64,000 nt of DNA, taken from a virus. The DNA lies in IMG/VR virus record IMGVR_UViG_3300017731_002846, positions 41,905-105,904 of that record; one strand, written 5' to 3'. Of the stretch, positions 33,287 through 42,217 are shown piece after piece; position 1 is the first letter of the stretch, and each line of letters opens with the position of its first letter. The position numbers were made by a program, and so were the translations under genes. Under the pieces are notes generated by a model. It did no database searches. It was not told where the DNA came from and saw only the letters and a list, made by a program, of their open reading frames with translations.

Positions 33287-33720
33287 TATCTTCTCTTACT
33301 TGGGATGGCATAAAACCCTACAACCATAAAACATAAATCAATAAACGAAGAAAGCATGAGCCCGCCCGTTAACTTAACCACCTCCCAGTCTTTACCCCCG
33401 AAAATCCAACTAAAAAACCCCCACTTTGAGCTATCTCCCCTTGGTACGATAATTTCATAAGAAATATCAGGGTTGTGGGCATAATAAATCATGAGGTAAC
33501 ACATAGTAAAAGTAATAGACATGAATAGCATGCGGCGAGTAATCTTAACAAATGGATCACTGGCCTGCCGAGATTGATTATCTAGAATCGCCTTCATCAT
33601 TTCAGTATCTCTAGCGGCCAGCATCATTTGATCTTGCCTTTTTTGCTCCAGCCAGGAATTAATTAAATTGCAGGCCAGCTTAATACCAGCCCCTAAGATT
33701 GTGTTGAAGATTGGACCCAT
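33286..33720 (-). CDS. Holin-like membrane protein
   Basis: 144 residues. The N-terminal half is polar and helical with a possible amphipathic segment (GAGIKLACNLINSWLEQKRQ); two clear TM helices follow (about 74-94 MLFMSITFTMCYLMIYYAH, and 117-138 GGLMLSSFIDLCFMVVGFY). A short positively charged tail (PSKRR) closes it. The layout matches the 3TM holin-like family frequent in marine phages, where it forms the membrane lesion that starts lysis. No endolysin gene lies beside it in this window, so the role is inferred from shape and family pattern. Confidence 0.65.
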   Translation of the reverse strand: MGPIFNTILGAGIKLACNLINSWLEQKRQDQMMLAARDTEMMKAILDNQSRQASDPFVKITRRMLFMSITFTMCYLMIYYAHNPDISYEIIVPRGDSSKWGFFSWIFGGKDWEVVKLTGGLMLSSFIDLCFMVVGFYAIPSKRR

Positions 33721-33911
33721 TAATCAGGTAAGTTATCGTAGTCAGCCTTACTACAAAACCTGGTCAACTTGGTTCCTTCATCAACAGCCTTAAGGCAGTA
33801 CCTGATAGAAAGCTTACCTGTTTTGGTAGTTTTTTCGATAGTATGCTTGGTTACGTCTGACTCAGAGATTTGAACCTTTTCTTTTTTCTTTACATTATAA
33901 AACTCAATCAT
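33720..33911 (-). CDS. Small phage protein of unknown function
   Basis: 63 residues from MIEFYNVKKKEKV. This start is supported by a GTGTA motif 14 bp upstream; a longer reading frame would run into the epimerase gene. The sequence (SIRYCLKAVDEGTKLTRFCSKADYDNLP) fits a short phage family that has no known function. The stop overlaps the ATG of the holin-like gene. Confidence 0.6.
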   Translation of the reverse strand: MIEFYNVKKKEKVQISESDVTKHTIEKTTKTGKLSIRYCLKAVDEGTKLTRFCSKADYDNLPD

Positions 33912-33914
33912 AGT

Positions 33915-33925
33915 GATATGTACAC
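33915..33925 (-). promoter_or_regulatory. GTGTA-type candidate promoter (holin-like operon)
   Basis: GTGTACATATC on the minus strand, starting 14 bp before the ATG at 33911, at the end of the epimerase gene. Confidence 0.55.
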
Positions 33926-34918
33926 TTAATAGCCTTCGGACTCGCCACAATTTTGCATTTGATCATAAATCCAAGAGTAAGTTTTCTCGAGGCCATCTTC
34001 AAGTGTGATGGATGGCGCCCACCCAAGAACTTCTTTAATCATGTTGTTGTCACTATTGCGACCACGAACCCCTTGGGGGGCATCTAAATTATAATTTCTT
34101 TTTAACTTAATCCCTCCAATTCCTTCAACAATATCAACAAGCTGATTAATTGATACCATGCGATCACTACCAAGGTTTAATGGGCGAGTGTCGCCTTTCG
34201 CCCACATTAACTCCATACCAGTAATGCAATCATCGATGAACATAAAAGAGCGGGTTTGTTCGCCGTCGCCCCAGATCTCGATTTCATGTTTGCCGCTCAT
34301 TTTAGCCTCAATAACCTTGCGGCATATTGCAGCAGGCGCTTTTTCACGACCACCACGCCATGTTCCGAACGGCCCGTAAACATTATGATAACGGCAGGTA
34401 CGAGAGTCGATACCAAAATCTTTTCCGTAATAATGAGTAATAAGCTCGCTGAATAATTTTTCCCAACCATACCCATCATCTGGATTTGCTGGAAACACAT
34501 CAGACTCTTTGAGAGCTTGAGAAGATTGATCTTTAATCTCAGACTGAATAGAAGCTGGATAAACACAAGCTGTAGAACTATAAAGAACTTCCTTTACACC
34601 ATTGTCTCGTGCGGCCATCATCATGTGAGTTTGAATCAAAACATTCTCCATGCAAAGAGCTTGATTGTTTTCAACAAAACCCATGCCGCCCATATTACAG
34701 GCAAGATTGTAGATTCGATCAACCCCTTTACTTAATTTGTAACAGTGACCCTTCTCCTGCAGATTGCAATCAGCATGATTTTCGGCGGCATTAAATGTCT
34801 GATACCACATGTTGGCCGGCTTGATATCTGCCGCAACAACTTCATGGCCTTGAGCTAATAAATCTTTAACTAAATAACCGGCAATAAAACCGCCTGCTCC
34901 TCCAACTAGTATTTTCAT
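33926..34918 (-). CDS. GDP-mannose 3,5-epimerase
   Basis: 330 residues of the short-chain dehydrogenase/epimerase family. NAD-binding GGAGGFIAGY is near the start. The central YSSTACVYPAS and DGYGWEKLFSEL (Tyr-x3-Lys catalytic pair) and the C-terminal part (RYHNVYGPFGTWRGGREKA, GDGEQTRSFMFIDDC, GVRGRNSDNNMIKEVLGW) match plant GDP-mannose 3,5-epimerase closely. It turns GDP-D-mannose into GDP-L-galactose. It is the last gene of the glycan island on this strand. With gmd and fcl at 62.9-64 kb the phage would make two rare L-sugars from one precursor. Confidence 0.93.
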   Translation of the reverse strand: MKILVGGAGGFIAGYLVKDLLAQGHEVVAADIKPANMWYQTFNAAENHADCNLQEKGHCYKLSKGVDRIYNLACNMGGMGFVENNQALCMENVLIQTHMMMAARDNGVKEVLYSSTACVYPASIQSEIKDQSSQALKESDVFPANPDDGYGWEKLFSELITHYYGKDFGIDSRTCRYHNVYGPFGTWRGGREKAPAAICRKVIEAKMSGKHEIEIWGDGEQTRSFMFIDDCITGMELMWAKGDTRPLNLGSDRMVSINQLVDIVEGIGGIKLKRNYNLDAPQGVRGRNSDNNMIKEVLGWAPSITLEDGLEKTYSWIYDQMQNCGESEGY

Positions 34919-35493
34919 TTTTTTTCTAAGATGTATTGATATTTAAGAGTTTGAAAGTTTGATATTTCATCAAAATGATGTTCAAGAAAAGCATCGATAG
35001 CTGGAATAATTCCAAAATCTAATAACCTAATCTGAGCATCATTATCTTGATATGCATTCCCGCATAAATATCCTCCAGGTTTTAATTTATGCCACCAGGT
35101 TTCCAGATCTTGTTGTATGAAAGAAAAAGAGTGATTCGCATCTAGGTATATCCAGTCTAGCGAATTGTCGTCAAAATTATCAAGGGCATCGATGGAGTGT
35201 TTCTGAATAACATCAACCCTAGAGTCAGTAGAAAATCTGTCAATAACACTTCGCTTGATTTCATCCATATCAGACTGAGGGATGGCATGCCATCTTGCAG
35301 GTATATCGATAATGCTAACCCATGGATCTATTAAATGAAGTTCAGACGGCTCCATTTTTAATATAAATTCAGAAAAATCGCCTTTAAAAACACCAATTTC
35401 AGCACACCTGTATCCAGGTTTTATCTTCTCTAACAAAAAGAGTCTCGAATCATCTAATTCGAATTCATAAGGCAGTGGTAATTGCTTATCCAT
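34915..35493 (-). CDS. SAM-dependent methyltransferase (Methyltransf_24-like)
   Basis: 192 residues with a class I SAM fold: CAEIGVFKGDFSEF is motif I, LHLIDPWVSI the acidic second strand, DWIYLDANHSFSFIQQDL the fourth, and LKPGGYLCGNAY the fifth. The pattern is that of small methyltransferases in glycan gene clusters (Methyltransf_24). It probably O-methylates a sugar of the island's glycan. A close paralogue is at 36083-36625, with a sulfotransferase between. Confidence 0.88.
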   Translation of the reverse strand: MDKQLPLPYEFELDDSRLFLLEKIKPGYRCAEIGVFKGDFSEFILKMEPSELHLIDPWVSIIDIPARWHAIPQSDMDEIKRSVIDRFSTDSRVDVIQKHSIDALDNFDDNSLDWIYLDANHSFSFIQQDLETWWHKLKPGGYLCGNAYQDNDAQIRLLDFGIIPAIDAFLEHHFDEISNFQTLKYQYILEKK

Positions 35494-35498
35494 GATAT

Positions 35499-36086
35499 TT
35501 AAAATTTATAATTATATTTTTTAATGTCTTCTTGATATATATTATACACAACCCTCTTGCTATCTTCTATATATAATTGTCTATAATTTAAATTATTTGT
35601 TGAGTTGACTTTACGAAGATTAGCGTTGGGCAATTTAAGCTTTGCCAAGATGAATGCATAATCTTGTTGAATGTTTTCAAATTTACCAAGAAAGTCAATG
35701 CTTGAGTCGAGGAAATAATTATAGGGTTTGAAGTGAATGCCAGACTCAAAAGAACCTTCTTCTCTTTTCATCAACTTCATAAAATCAGGTATATGATTCA
35801 CAAATTCATTAAAATCCATTTCATTAGCGGCATCCGATATTATACTGTTTCTTTTGTACCAACGATGGCCTTGTTTTAATTTCTGGAAATATTTATATGC
35901 AGAAGCTACTCTATCGTATGGGTTTCTTACAAAAGTAAAAGAAAAATAATCTTTATGTTCAGAATGATGGGATGCTGGCGCATGTCCAGAGAAACCTAAT
36001 GATTCCAGTTTTAATTGCTGGTTTATTGAGCTGCCAGCACATTTTGGGATGTGCACAAAAATGCACTTCAAAGAATGAGAAATCAC
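35499..36086 (-). CDS. PAPS-dependent sulfotransferase (Sulfotransfer_2-like)
   Basis: 195 residues. The PAPS 5'-phosphosulfate loop is FVHIPKCAGSSINQQL near residue 10 and the 3'-phosphate site is FTFVRNPYDRVASAY around residue 52. It transfers sulfate from PAPS to a sugar hydroxyl. It starts at a GTG overlapping the methyltransferase stop and lies between two methyltransferases, consistent with decorating the same glycan. Confidence 0.9.
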   Translation of the reverse strand: MISHSLKCIFVHIPKCAGSSINQQLKLESLGFSGHAPASHHSEHKDYFSFTFVRNPYDRVASAYKYFQKLKQGHRWYKRNSIISDAANEMDFNEFVNHIPDFMKLMKREEGSFESGIHFKPYNYFLDSSIDFLGKFENIQQDYAFILAKLKLPNANLRKVNSTNNLNYRQLYIEDSKRVVYNIYQEDIKKYNYKF

Positions 36087-36625
36087 TTTTTTTGAAAAAC
36101 GAATTGGTCCTTAATTAATTCCGAATGAGAAATCTCGGATTCTTTTTCCTCCCTAAACTCATCAACCGCCTGAACCACTCCAAATTTTAATTGCTCTACT
36201 TGATATTTGCCATCAATGTAATCATCTCCGCATAAGTATCCGCCACTTTTTAGTTTGGGCCACCATCCATTTAAGTCTTCTTTTACAAATTCGTAGCTAT
36301 GGTTGCCGTCAATGTATATCCAGTCTGCAGAACCATCTTTAATATCTGACATGGCATCGGCAGAAAATTTACGGATCAATTGGACTTTATTATTAAAAAA
36401 GAAACGACGACGAACCTTATTATGGATATCGTCAAGTATTTTTTGGTCAGTGTTATGAAGCCTGCCTTCTACATCATTAATTGACTTCCAGGGGTCAATA
36501 AGATAAAGCCTCGATATTGGTAGTTGAGTTATCTGGCGAGAGAGATCCCCCTGCCAAACTCCAACTTCTATGCAGACAGCATCGTGCTTTATAAACTCTA
36601 AAGTAGCATTGTTACCTAAACTCAT
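36083..36625 (-). CDS. SAM-dependent methyltransferase (Methyltransf_24-like), paralogue
   Basis: 180 residues, clearly related to the protein at 34915: CIEVGVWQGDLSRQI, LYLIDPWKSI, DWIYIDGNHSYEFVKEDL and LKSGGYLCGDDYIDG in the same order, ending KDQFVFQKK as the paralogue ends KYQYILEKK. Probably a sugar O-methyltransferase with a different acceptor position. The pair looks like a tandem duplication split by the sulfotransferase gene. Confidence 0.88.
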   Translation of the reverse strand: MSLGNNATLEFIKHDAVCIEVGVWQGDLSRQITQLPISRLYLIDPWKSINDVEGRLHNTDQKILDDIHNKVRRRFFFNNKVQLIRKFSADAMSDIKDGSADWIYIDGNHSYEFVKEDLNGWWPKLKSGGYLCGDDYIDGKYQVEQLKFGVVQAVDEFREEKESEISHSELIKDQFVFQKK

Positions 36626-36627
36626 AA

Positions 36628-37332
36628 TTAATCCTTATATATCATTGTTTTATTGCAGCGAGAAATGTTTGGTATTTTAAATTTATCCTCATTCATATGG
36701 TACACTAAATTAGATGTTAATTTACCCTGATCAAGAGACTCGGCGATATTAATATAGTTTTCTTGAAATGAATACAAATCTTTAATTGGCTTAAAACCCA
36801 TAATCGGATATAACTCTGATAAGGGATAATGCTCTGAAAGTCTATTATTTAAATATAAAAATTCTATAATTTCTTTTTTTATTAGCTGTGGTTGAAATAT
36901 CTGATGGTGGTTTCTTTTTTTAACTAGTTTATATGGGCCAAAGTCATGTTTTGTTTTAAGAAAACTTTTGTGAGCATCCGCATTTTTTGTAAACATAAAC
37001 CCGCCGATATCATTAGAATTAAATTCGTATAAATCTGTGATCATCTGCTTATTCTTGAAATCCAGAATGTATTTGTCATCTTGAGCCCACCATATAAATT
37101 CATTTTCATTAACAACTGAAAGAAGTGTTCTGATAGTCGGTTTAATAGCGCTGTCTGTTTGCAGTAACTTAATTTTATCTGAACCGTATTGGCCGATTAA
37201 GTGTTGAGGTTTAGTCTTGTTCCAGGGAACATAAAATACAAAAGGATTATCTGGCCAACACTTAAAATATGTATGCAGAACATACTCCATAATCGGTATA
37301 TTACGATCAAATGTAAAACAAAGAGCTTTCAT
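36628..37332 (-). CDS. Glycosyltransferase-like protein (GT-A-like)
   Basis: 234 residues. The start (MKALCFTFDRNIPIMEYVLHTYFKCWPDNPFVFYVPW) and the middle EFIWWAQDDKYIL give the strand order and a D-D motif of a GT-A fold. The C-terminal part has no recognisable signature. Neighbours on both sides are glycan enzymes and genes overlap or abut, so a transferase role is likely but the donor is unknown. Confidence 0.6.
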   Translation of the reverse strand: MKALCFTFDRNIPIMEYVLHTYFKCWPDNPFVFYVPWNKTKPQHLIGQYGSDKIKLLQTDSAIKPTIRTLLSVVNENEFIWWAQDDKYILDFKNKQMITDLYEFNSNDIGGFMFTKNADAHKSFLKTKHDFGPYKLVKKRNHHQIFQPQLIKKEIIEFLYLNNRLSEHYPLSELYPIMGFKPIKDLYSFQENYINIAESLDQGKLTSNLVYHMNEDKFKIPNISRCNKTMIYKD

Positions 37333-38099
37333 TAGAACTCAGGCAAGTAATAATCAGGAAACCAATTATTTTTACACTCATTAACTCGATACATTTCTAG
37401 GTCAGGATTAATTATCTTTGCCCAGCTGGAAAAGGCAGAGTGAGATTTTATAACACACCCACACTTTGATAGAAGTAGCATTTCTATAATAGAATTTTTG
37501 GTAATAGTGAGTTTATCGGGATTGGAGGATAATGTCTTGTGGAAATGTGGAGATGAATCGGTTGATAAAACTGCAAGACCTAAATTTTTAAGAAGTCTTA
37601 TAATGGTTTGCTTACTATCTTCATCATCTGATATAACAAATACTGAATCGAAACAACGGCCTTTTAAAAAAGAATTTAATTTTAATAAAAAATTATCCAA
37701 ATCAATGACTTTGCAATCTTTATTGTTGGTTAATTTATCTGTACCTCGAAAGTGAATGCCAAGGCATTTTTGTGGTATAAAATCAATATCAAGTTGATCT
37801 GTGATGCTTGAGCAAAACCGAAAGTACTCATTAAAGTAAAAGTTAGCTTCCTTGAAATCGGTATATTTGTGTCTTTCTATATCTAATAGCTCTATTGTTT
37901 CCGTTGAGCTTTTCGATTGCTTTTTTGGCTTAATAATGTGGGGGATAATTCTATCTTGATCTAACGGGTTTCCGTGGTTTATATTTCTAATATCCCATTC
38001 AGGGTATATTTTATTTTTATGTAAATAAGGTAGTCTTGCATTGATCCAGTTTAAAGACGAACCAAATAAACCTTCCTTGCTCTCATTGAAAATTTTCAT
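37332..38099 (-). CDS. Fucosyltransferase-like glycosyltransferase
   Basis: 255 residues with the GT-B half-site CLGIHFRGTDKL, which resembles the GDP-fucose-binding HxRxxD of alpha-1,6- and O-fucosyltransferases, then FDSVFVISDDEDSKQTI and a late SHSAFSSWAKI region. It probably transfers fucose or a related 6-deoxy sugar from the GDP donor that fcl supplies. It lies in the core of the island with one-base overlaps. Confidence 0.75.
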   Translation of the reverse strand: MKIFNESKEGLFGSSLNWINARLPYLHKNKIYPEWDIRNINHGNPLDQDRIIPHIIKPKKQSKSSTETIELLDIERHKYTDFKEANFYFNEYFRFCSSITDQLDIDFIPQKCLGIHFRGTDKLTNNKDCKVIDLDNFLLKLNSFLKGRCFDSVFVISDDEDSKQTIIRLLKNLGLAVLSTDSSPHFHKTLSSNPDKLTITKNSIIEMLLLSKCGCVIKSHSAFSSWAKIINPDLEMYRVNECKNNWFPDYYLPEF

Positions 38100-38746
38100 T
38101 TGTTGATGTTAAACTTCAATACAGGCTTATCTTTCCATGGATTGATTTGCATTGGTAGTATGCCTGATTTTTCTAAATGCTTGGCTACAGCAAGATCTTC
38201 ATAAATATCGCGATATCTAACTTCTGAAAGATTGTTAAGATTTTTGAATTTATTTAAAGACCGAGAACTAAGCAAATAAGTTGTACCTCCGTCAATCCAG
38301 TCTACATACTCGCCGTTGTATCTTTTGTTATACCAAGGAGAATCTTCTGCAACTCTTCCTATGTGCCAGCCCCGCTTGCCTTCCTTTTGCATTAGTTTGA
38401 AACCTGCATAATCAAGGCCCCCTAGTGAATCTATCAGCCCCTGCTCACGTCCTTCATTCCAGCGCATAAAATCAACATCATCATCTATCTTCCAAAAATA
38501 GTCATACTGATCTGTATAATTATTGGCGGCCAAATATTTATATATGGCGAACATTTTTTCTGGCAGATCTTCGTACAAATCGCGGCATTTTAATTGAATT
38601 ACATTTTCTTCTAATTGTTTTTCTTCTTCGCCACCGACAAAAATTAAGTAATCACCAAGCTTCCATTTGTTGACGCGAGCTTTTATATCTTCAACTCTGT
38701 GGATATACTTATGGCAACACACAAAAACTTTAAATACTTTTTTCAT
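38096..38746 (-). CDS. GT31-like glycosyltransferase
   Basis: 216 residues. YDYFWKIDDDVDFMRW carries the DDD donor-metal motif of beta-1,3-galactosyltransferase-type (GT31-like) enzymes, and RYRDIYEDLAVAKHLEK fits their late EDV acidic motif. The N-terminal strand is VFVCCHKYIHR. Probably a galactosyl- or GlcNAc-type transferase; donor not provable. Confidence 0.72.
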   Translation of the reverse strand: MKKVFKVFVCCHKYIHRVEDIKARVNKWKLGDYLIFVGGEEEKQLEENVIQLKCRDLYEDLPEKMFAIYKYLAANNYTDQYDYFWKIDDDVDFMRWNEGREQGLIDSLGGLDYAGFKLMQKEGKRGWHIGRVAEDSPWYNKRYNGEYVDWIDGGTTYLLSSRSLNKFKNLNNLSEVRYRDIYEDLAVAKHLEKSGILPMQINPWKDKPVLKFNINK

Positions 38747-39372
38747 ACTAGCCAGTGATTAAATTGTTTCATTTTATCCATCTTTCCTTCTATAGAGTCT
38801 ATACTATTATAATGAATAATAGATGGATTCAATTTTTTATGCCATTTATACCATCGATAGCCATTAGGGAAATTATCTCGATTAAGCTTGTGAACCTTTA
38901 AATCAGAATATTTATCTAGTTGTAATTTAGTGTGAATATAATTTTGATCGCCTTGCTCGCCGTCCAGGATAAGTTGCTCGCTCGTGTCAAAAAGATCTAT
39001 CGTTAAATCAGAAGGCTTAGCCATATAAAAGCCCGTACAAAGTCTATCGAAATCATTTTGCCCAACGATATCAAAATTATTAAGCAACTCATACATGTAT
39101 TCTATCGGGTCTTTTAGGTAGAAAATATCCAAATCAGTGCAAAAAACAGTATAACCTTGTTTTAATAATTGATGGGTATATTCTAATTTTTTATATACAG
39201 TATCGAGAAAACCCTGGCTTTGCCAGTCTCCTGATTTGGTATCGACAGTTATTACCTTAACACCAGAAATGATTGAGTTAAAGGAGGATATGTTAGCTAA
39301 AAAATTATCATGAATAGGTTTGTATTCATTATCTCCAGAGCTAATTACAGAAATTAACTTTAAATTAGTCAT
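38743..39372 (-). CDS. GT77-like nucleotide-sugar transferase
   Basis: 209 residues. YTVFCTDLDIFYLKDPIEY has the D-x-D and following DP of the PF03407-type transferases; DFDRLCTGFYMAKPSD and GDQNYIHTKL are the usual later elements. Small soluble GT-A enzyme without a TM helix. It overlaps the genes on both sides. Confidence 0.75.
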   Translation of the reverse strand: MTNLKLISVISSGDNEYKPIHDNFLANISSFNSIISGVKVITVDTKSGDWQSQGFLDTVYKKLEYTHQLLKQGYTVFCTDLDIFYLKDPIEYMYELLNNFDIVGQNDFDRLCTGFYMAKPSDLTIDLFDTSEQLILDGEQGDQNYIHTKLQLDKYSDLKVHKLNRDNFPNGYRWYKWHKKLNPSIIHYNSIDSIEGKMDKMKQFNHWLV

Positions 39373-40162
39373 AGGTTATATGATCTTTGTAAGCCGGATA
39401 ATCTTTATTAAAATTTTTTGATTTCTTTTTACCTTGAATGTCAAGGCCTGATTCAAGCCTGTCTTTAACAAGATCAATATTTTGCAGCAATTCATCAACC
39501 CATTCTTCTCCGTTATGAGCAAAGCTTTGTAGTTTAATAATTAAATCTTCAGGTTTCATGAACCAAGATGCATGCCACCCAGATAATTCTTCTCTTTTAA
39601 TTGGTTGAGGAAATTTAGGGTGATCCCAGCGCCAGCCGCATTGCATGCCTTTCCATCGAGCCATCCTTTTTTTAAGCTCACCCCAATAGGAAAATATAAT
39701 ACTATAATGATCCCATGCGCCAAGATAGCAATCCCATGATACATTAAACCAGTGAGGGCAAACTAAAAGTGGAGCATCTTGAGGCAACTCTTCTTTGTAA
39801 TTTAAGATTAATCTAGGATCAATAATTTCGTCTAAATCACAAAATGAAACAATGTCTTTATCATTCAAGTTAAGAGAGGCCACACCTTTAGATAAGACCT
39901 CATATCTTTGGGCATACTCTCTCTTCCAGTTATCTTTCCCTCGAGTGTTGCTTTTTATATGAACTATCTTGTCGGAAAATTGAGAAAACCTTTTTTTGTT
40001 TTCTTCGAAGTGCAATGGTTTTTTGTTGCCGCTAAAAGTCCATGAGTTTTCATAGACAACAAACTTATCTACATAATCGTTTAATTCATGTAGCCTGAAA
40101 TTAAGTATATCAAGCTCATTATTAAACATAAAGGCATCTATTATCTTAGGCTTCATGACCAT
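39365..40162 (-). CDS. GT17-family glycosyltransferase
   Basis: 265 residues matching the GT17 pattern well: PKIIDAFMFNNELDILNFRL, DKFVVYENSWTFSGNKKPL, DNWKREYAQRYEVL, SFCDLDEIIDP and a late GWHASWFMKPE. GT17 enzymes include the bisecting beta-1,4-GlcNAc transferase of animals, and many bacterial and viral members with unknown acceptors. The ATG at 40162 and the one at 40156 are both possible starts. Confidence 0.85.
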   Translation of the reverse strand: MVMKPKIIDAFMFNNELDILNFRLHELNDYVDKFVVYENSWTFSGNKKPLHFEENKKRFSQFSDKIVHIKSNTRGKDNWKREYAQRYEVLSKGVASLNLNDKDIVSFCDLDEIIDPRLILNYKEELPQDAPLLVCPHWFNVSWDCYLGAWDHYSIIFSYWGELKKRMARWKGMQCGWRWDHPKFPQPIKREELSGWHASWFMKPEDLIIKLQSFAHNGEEWVDELLQNIDLVKDRLESGLDIQGKKKSKNFNKDYPAYKDHITYD

Positions 40163-40767
40163 TTTTTATAATTAAGAAATTTTAAGTCATTCAAATAAAC
40201 ACTCTCTAAGATATCGAGAGATTCTTTGTTTAAAATTTGATTTTTATCCTTATTGACACCTTGATTTTTATGAGGTATAGCAATATTAAACTCAAGTGTA
40301 GACAAAATTTTAGGTAGTTCGTAGCTAATGTTTTCTAGCCTAATTAAATGATCAACAAGAAGGTTGTTTTTAAAGTAAAAAGCATTCCATTGGAGCTGAA
40401 AATGTAAATCTATTTTGTTTGGGTTAGATTTTTTTGTTAAATTTTTAGCAACGAAATCATTTATGTCAGAACATGGGTCTATTCGATTTTTTTTAGCAAG
40501 ATAAAAATAAGCTGAGATGAATTTATCTAAGGGGTGCCTGCATATGGCAAAAGTATTTAATCTCTGCCATTCTTTCTCGTTTAAATATTTTTCAGAATAA
40601 GAAAGCCATAAATCTTTATCATCTTTCTTTACAATAGCTCTATCTCTTAGTATGTTTCTTGTTATGCTAGTTTGAGCTGCTTTATTTATAGGTATATAAG
40701 CAAATGCACCAAGCTTGTCAAAGATAATGGGATTTGGTAATTTAGATAAATATTGAAATTTATCCAT
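40153..40767 (-). CDS. PAPS-dependent sulfotransferase (Sulfotransfer_2-like)
   Basis: 204 residues. AYIPINKAAQTSITRNIL is the PAPS phosphosulfate loop (altered from HIPK-AGT) and FAICRHPLDKFISAYFYL the 3'-phosphate site. The rest is helical, as expected. It is one of at least five sulfotransferases in the island, diverged from the one at 35499, so a different acceptor is likely. Confidence 0.85.
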   Translation of the reverse strand: MDKFQYLSKLPNPIIFDKLGAFAYIPINKAAQTSITRNILRDRAIVKKDDKDLWLSYSEKYLNEKEWQRLNTFAICRHPLDKFISAYFYLAKKNRIDPCSDINDFVAKNLTKKSNPNKIDLHFQLQWNAFYFKNNLLVDHLIRLENISYELPKILSTLEFNIAIPHKNQGVNKDKNQILNKESLDILESVYLNDLKFLNYKKWS

Positions 40768-41560
40768 TTGGAAAAACCTCCGAATAGGCTTTTAATTTTG
40801 CAGAATCTTCAGAAAAGCCTTTTGATATTAGGTCCCATTTTTTATTAAAATATGATTTCCCTAAATGACTTGTAAATTGTTTAGGATTTTTATCGTGATC
40901 TAAATGAAAGCCAATTGTTTGAAGACAAAATTTAATCGACTTACCTAACCTTGATAATCTTCTAGCAATGTCAAAATCTTCTCCGCCCCAACCTTTAAAA
41001 TTTTCATCTAAACCCCCAACTTCATCGAAGTCTTTTCTGGAACAAGACCAATTTCCTCCGTGCATCCTTCTTGCAACGGTATCTTTACCGTCAAAAATGT
41101 AGGGTTTTTCTGTTTTTTCGATAAACCGAGACCTCCTGTCTTTATTTGATAAAGACCTGATAAATGAAAAATTATTCTTGATTAAATCTTTAGTCACAAG
41201 AGGGACTTTATTAATTGGTATTGAAGGGTAAGATCCTGCTACTACATCACCCGCGAATTGTAAATGAGAATAGATGTGATCTGGAGACCATATAATATCT
41301 GAATTACCAAAAATTAATCTATCTCCAGTTGCTAGTTCGGCGCCTCGATTCCAAATATATGCAAGCCTGTAACCCTCATTTGGGCGGTTAAAATATTTTA
41401 TCCCCTCTTTTTTTAAATATTCTACGGTTCCATCTGTTGATCCATCATCAGCTATAATAATCTCAAAATCTTTTTCTGTTTGATACTTCAAGCTTTCAAT
41501 ACTTAACTCAAGTGCGGATAGGTTATTGTAAGACGATAATATGATAGAAACTTTAGGCAT
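40760..41560 (-). CDS. GT2-family glycosyltransferase
   Basis: 266 residues from MPKVSIILSSYNNLSALELS (an in-frame GTG nine bases earlier is less likely). GT2 features: IIIADDGSTDGTVEYL, ATGDRLIFGNSDIIW as the D-x-D region, and GGLDENFKGWGGEDFDIARRL, the acceptor-side GWGGED motif shared with galactosyltransferase-type domains. It is the best-defined GT2 of the island. Confidence 0.92.
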   Translation of the reverse strand: MPKVSIILSSYNNLSALELSIESLKYQTEKDFEIIIADDGSTDGTVEYLKKEGIKYFNRPNEGYRLAYIWNRGAELATGDRLIFGNSDIIWSPDHIYSHLQFAGDVVAGSYPSIPINKVPLVTKDLIKNNFSFIRSLSNKDRRSRFIEKTEKPYIFDGKDTVARRMHGGNWSCSRKDFDEVGGLDENFKGWGGEDFDIARRLSRLGKSIKFCLQTIGFHLDHDKNPKQFTSHLGKSYFNKKWDLISKGFSEDSAKLKAYSEVFPNG

Positions 41561-42215
41561 AACTGACACTTTCTCCTATTTTGTTTTTATTCCATTTTTT
41601 TAAATTATATTGCTCGCCCCATTTTCTGCCAGCATCTTCAAATACACCGTTAAAGCTAATCCGATTTACATTTTTTAAGTGATTAGGATCTTTAGATTTC
41701 GTTTGTTTGTGGTGATTAATAAGTAGCTGTTCTGGATCAATAGACTCTTCTGAAGCTGCAAAGGGTTTGTATACATTTTTCACAAAGAAATCTTTGCTCC
41801 ACATAGTTGGGTTGAACGAAAACTCAAAAAAATGATGAAAATGAAAGCCAATATATTCGTAGTCGCTATCAACTAATTCACCCATATTAAAGGGAATGAG
41901 TAAATCCCAGTCATCTTCAAGCCACATAACATAGCCGTCTAAGTTTTGAAGCTCGTTGTATGCCGAAGTGATTACATGCTTTGCCGCCGAATAAAAGCAA
42001 GCCTTGTCTGATATATGTAAATCTTGAGTGCCTCCGGTAAAGTGTTTAAAATTATCTATAGCTTCTTGTGTTTTTTTAAATGGAGAATCTAAATTAATAA
42101 ACCATTTATAATTAATATCTTGATCTTCAAGTATATCGAAGAATGGTGGCAAGGTCTGATTGTGTAAATCAGGCCTATCAATTGCTGTAGTTAATATGTA
42201 AAGATCGTAATGCAT
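41553..42215 (-). CDS. Glycosyltransferase-like protein (GT-A-like)
   Basis: 220 residues. DLYILTTAIDRPDLHNQTLPP and YKWFINLDSPFKKTQEAI form a GT-A-like first half, then YVMWLEDDWDLLIPF carries an acidic metal motif. The remainder is aromatic-rich. The fold assignment is from motif order only; the donor and acceptor are unknown. It overlaps the GT2 gene start. Confidence 0.65.
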   Translation of the reverse strand: MHYDLYILTTAIDRPDLHNQTLPPFFDILEDQDINYKWFINLDSPFKKTQEAIDNFKHFTGGTQDLHISDKACFYSAAKHVITSAYNELQNLDGYVMWLEDDWDLLIPFNMGELVDSDYEYIGFHFHHFFEFSFNPTMWSKDFFVKNVYKPFAASEESIDPEQLLINHHKQTKSKDPNHLKNVNRISFNGVFEDAGRKWGEQYNLKKWNKNKIGESVSYA

Positions 42216-42217
42216 TG

